Below the pieces are notes generated by a model. That model was given only the letters and a program-made list of their open reading frames with translations. It searched no databases and was not told the DNA's origin. From assembly GCA_903828025.1 (NCBI GenBank), contig CAIKKO010000074.1, forward strand, positions 1 through 6,030: a stretch of DNA of 6,030 nucleotides, read 5' to 3'. Below, in pieces: positions 5,718 to 6,030 of the stretch. This stretch comes from an uncultured Sphingomonadales bacterium. GTDB taxonomy: Bacteria; Pseudomonadota; Alphaproteobacteria; Sphingomonadales; Sphingomonadaceae. Position numbers and translations under genes: made by a program. Positions within the stretch are counted from its first letter, which is position 1, and every line of letters begins with the position of its first letter.

Positions 5718-6030
5718 ATGAAGCGGTTTTCCGGCTTCAACCTGATCGGCGAAGCGTTTCGCAGCCATCAGGGCTGGCCCGAGCATTGGCCCGACAAGGC
5801 GCCCAAGGCGAGTTATGACGCGATCATCGTCGGCGCGGGCGGGCACGGGCTGGGCGCGGCCTATTACCTTGCCAAGAAGTACGGCATCACCAACGTTGCC
5901 GTGATCGAGAAGGGCTGGCTCGGCGGTGGCAACACCGGCCGCAACACCACGATCATCCGCTCGAACTACCTCTACGACGAGAGCGCGCACCTTTACGACC
6001 ATGCGGTGAAGCTGTGGGACGGGCTGAGCC
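5718..6030 (+). CDS. soxB: Sarcosine oxidase beta subunit, N-terminal part, truncated by the window end
   Basis: One hundred and four codons are visible before the window ends. The protein begins MKRFSGFNLIGEAFRSHQGW, the characteristic opening of the beta subunit of heterotetrameric sarcosine oxidase. The flavin-binding fold follows: GAGGHG at residues 39-44, VIEKG at 62-66 with Glu64 for the FAD ribose, then GGGNTGRNTTIIRSNYLYDE (69-88), a highly conserved SoxB segment. The holoenzyme (SoxBDAG) oxidises sarcosine to glycine in the cytoplasm, producing hydrogen peroxide and, with folate present, methylene-THF. The covalent FMN histidine and the folate partner subunit lie beyond the window; soxD, soxA and soxG would be expected downstream. 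The ATG lies 5 bases after the gbcA stop with a purine-rich site ahead, so this is the third gene of the operon. Its position completes the removal of all three methyl groups of glycine betaine. The family call is firm; the substrate follows from the family and the neighbours. Confidence 0.92.
   Translation, partial: MKRFSGFNLIGEAFRSHQGWPEHWPDKAPKASYDAIIVGAGGHGLGAAYYLAKKYGITNVAVIEKGWLGGGNTGRNTTIIRSNYLYDESAHLYDHAVKLWDGLS

Overview
The window is a GC-rich stretch with every gene on the plus strand and almost no non-coding DNA. It looks like part of a choline / glycine betaine breakdown locus of an alphaproteobacterium. A sphingomonad (Novosphingobium or Erythrobacter relative) is my best guess. 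That guess rests on the gene types, the C-terminal sequence of the BetA-like protein and the style of the intergenic palindromic element, all judged from memory and not by a search.

Layout: (1) 1-135, the last 44 codons of a GMC-family choline dehydrogenase (betA-like); (2) 132-1751, a 539-residue APC-superfamily permease that overlaps the betA stop by ATGA; (3) 1752-1961, the only real intergenic gap, holding a compact cloverleaf-shaped palindromic element directly after the permease stop, then an AT-richer stretch with two 17-bp interrupted palindromes that probably contains the promoter of the next unit; (4) 1962-4469, an 835-residue FAD/folate enzyme of the mitochondrial dimethylglycine dehydrogenase type; (5) 4474-5712, a Rieske oxygenase closely resembling the glycine betaine monooxygenase subunit GbcA; (6) 5718-6030, the first 104 codons of the sarcosine oxidase beta subunit soxB, cut by the window end.

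Read as a pathway, BetA oxidises choline towards betaine aldehyde and glycine betaine. GbcA removes the first methyl group (as formaldehyde), giving dimethylglycine. The DMGDH-like enzyme removes the second, and heterotetrameric sarcosine oxidase the third, the last two probably feeding C1 units to tetrahydrofolate and leaving glycine. The permease is a plausible importer for the pathway. Genes 4 to 6 are spaced by 4-5 bases and are almost certainly one operon; genes 1 and 2 form a separate upstream unit, with the palindromic element between them.

The individual enzymes belong to known families. The parts worth a second look are the cloverleaf element, the candidate operators, the APC permease in a slot often filled by a BCCT or ABC transporter, the use of a mitochondrial-type DMGDH where pseudomonads use DgcAB, and the absence of the GbcA reductase partner from the visible cluster. 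I see no RNA genes, insertion sequences, CRISPR arrays or prophage parts.
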